A stretch of 64,000 bases of DNA, taken from NCBI GenBank assembly GCA_947453695.1, contig CANGHW010000015.1, positions 1 through 64,000 on the forward strand, written 5' to 3'. Positions 63,017 to 64,000 of this stretch are shown piece after piece. The position numbers and the translations under genes are program-made. This DNA comes from Opitutia bacterium (GTDB lineage: Bacteria > Verrucomicrobiota > Verrucomicrobiia > Opitutales > Opitutaceae). Each line of letters opens with the position of its first letter. The stretch's first letter is position 1. The notes under the pieces were generated by a model. It did not search any database, was not told where the DNA came from, and worked only from the letters and a program-made list of their open reading frames with translations.

Positions 63017-64000
63017 CAAAAAACCAAAATTCCAAGATATCCCTTTCGCGTATCACCAAGAGATCGAACTCGAGATCACCACGCTCACCAACCTCGGCTC
63101 CGGCCTCGGCCGCGTGACGCTTCCCGGTGAAACCGAAGCCAAGTGGGTGGTCATGGTCCCCTTTACGCTCCCCGGCGAGCGCGTCCGTGCCCGCGTTTTC
63201 CGCAACCAGAAGAATTTCTCCGAAGCCGACGTCGTCGCAGTCCTCACCCCGTCGCCCCACCGCACCGCCGCCACCTGCCCGCTCTTCACCCGCTGCGGTG
63301 GCTGCCAATACCAACACCTCGCCTACACCGAACAGCTCCTCTGGAAACAGCGCCAAGTCGCCGAACTCCTCCAGCACATGGCCGGCATCGCCGATTACCC
63401 CGTCGCCCCCGTCGTCCCGTCCCCGCGCGAACTCGGCTACCGCTCGAAAATCACCCCCCACTTCAATCCTCCGCGCGACCCTGCCACGCCGCCCCCCATC
63501 GGTTTCCTCCGCCAAGGCACCCGCTTCGACATCGTCGATGTCCCGCGCTGCCCCATCGCGACCGACGCCATTAACGCCAAGCTCCCCGAGGTCCGCGCCC
63601 GTGTCCACGCCCGCGCCGCCGCTGGCGAATACGAACGCTCCGCCACGCTGCTTCTTCGCGAGGCCAGCGGCGTCGTCACGACCGACTACGATGCCATCAT
63701 CACCGAGAGCATCGACACCGGCGCCGCCACACCCCTGCGCCTCCGCTTCCTCGCCCGCGACTTCTTCCAAAACAACCCCTTCATCCTCCCCGCCTTTACC
63801 GGCTACGTCCGCGCCCAAGCCGCCGCCAGCGGCGCCCGCTACCTCGTCGACGCCTACTGCGGCAGCGGCCTCTTTGCTCTCACCGCCGCGCCGTCGTTTA
63901 CCCGCGTCGCCGGCATCGAACTCAGCGAATCCTCTATCCGCTTCGCCCGCGAAAACGCCACCGCGAACAATCTCCCCAACGTTACCTTCCAATCCGGCGA
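63012..64000 (+). CDS. TrmA/RlmD-like class I SAM RNA methyltransferase, 3' truncated by window edge
   Basis: About 329 codons are visible from a GTG at 63012 (VGKKPKFQDIPFAYHQEIELEIT); the frame is open to the window end and is not in the ORF track. An N-terminal TRAM domain (LTNLGSGLGRVTLPG ... VMVPFTLPGERVRARVF) is followed by the Fe-S cysteines CPLFTRCGGCQYQHL. The methyltransferase part includes FFQNNPF and the SAM motif YLVDAYCGSGLFALTAA, then VAGIELSESSIRFARENA. This is the layout of m5U RNA methyltransferases; the catalytic Cys region lies beyond the window. Start supplied by a repeat. Confidence 0.88.
   Translation, partial: MGKKPKFQDIPFAYHQEIELEITTLTNLGSGLGRVTLPGETEAKWVVMVPFTLPGERVRARVFRNQKNFSEADVVAVLTPSPHRTAATCPLFTRCGGCQYQHLAYTEQLLWKQRQVAELLQHMAGIADYPVAPVVPSPRELGYRSKITPHFNPPRDPATPPPIGFLRQGTRFDIVDVPRCPIATDAINAKLPEVRARVHARAAAGEYERSATLLLREASGVVTTDYDAIITESIDTGAATPLRLRFLARDFFQNNPFILPAFTGYVRAQAAASGARYLVDAYCGSGLFALTAAPSFTRVAGIELSESSIRFARENATANNLPNVTFQSG

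Overview
The window is GC-rich, densely coded bacterial chromosome. It most resembles the Verrucomicrobia, probably Opitutaceae. The evidence is the beta-repeat secreted proteins, the Sel1/TIR/ThuA/GH109/sialidase gene content, an OleC-OleD pair, near-absence of Shine-Dalgarno motifs, and several families of interspersed palindromic repeats. The taxonomic call is inference from gene content; no rRNA or tRNA gene was seen. No gene-free stretch exceeds about 300 bases.

Region by region. 1-4.1 kb: 3' end of a secreted lamin-tail/Ig protein, then a VTC polyphosphate-polymerase-like protein, a DUF4956 membrane protein and an HlyD-type adaptor (+). 4.1-8.5 kb: DUF4197 protein, a beta-propeller protein, a Tat-exported GH109-like enzyme and an SGNH hydrolase. 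8.6-15.3 kb: glutamate synthase (gltB, gltD) and a small CGWS glutaredoxin-like protein on the minus strand. 15.5-17.9 kb: a TIR-membrane-TPR protein split by a frameshift at a G9 tract. 18-21.4 kb: sugar epimerase, DUF486, ThuA and a TIM-barrel sugar isomerase. 21.6-24.6 kb: recA, a Sel1-repeat protein and a lipoprotein. 24.6-30.8 kb: a MarR/SRPBCC/DUF3052 operon divergent from an ABC ATPase-permease-adaptor set. 30.9-34.9 kb: mnmE, mnmG (with a perfect parS-like palindrome inside) and trmB. 35-41.7 kb: complete F1Fo ATP synthase operon atpBEFHAGDC ending at a strong bidirectional terminator. 41.7-43.7 kb: S9 peptidase. 43.9-46.7 kb: ferrous iron uptake feoA-feoA-feoB plus a tiny Cys-rich FeoB partner missed by the ORF track. 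46.8-51 kb: sialidase, nagB, PfkB kinase and MFS transporter. 51-54.4 kb: sterol-desaturase-like hydroxylase, VOC protein, TerC and ExoD. 54.5-58.5 kb: queE, queC, HDAC-like deacetylase, RNase D and a small lipoprotein. 58.6-64 kb: oleC-oleD (head-to-head hydrocarbon pathway), a queuosine-precursor transporter, a TrmH-type RNA methyltransferase and the 5' part of a TrmA/RlmD-like RNA methyltransferase.

Functional links. Three tRNA-modification themes recur: mnmE/mnmG (wobble U34), trmB (m7G46) and queC/queE/transporter (queuosine). ATP synthase, glutamate synthase, recA and iron uptake are housekeeping. The mnmEG neighbourhood with a parS-like site suggests the window lies in the origin-proximal part of the chromosome. 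The most interesting items are the frameshifted TIR-TPR gene at a homopolymer, the parS palindrome in mnmG, the VTC/DUF4956/adaptor locus, and interspersed repeats that have been incorporated into coding sequence (oleC) or supply start codons (oleD and the last gene).
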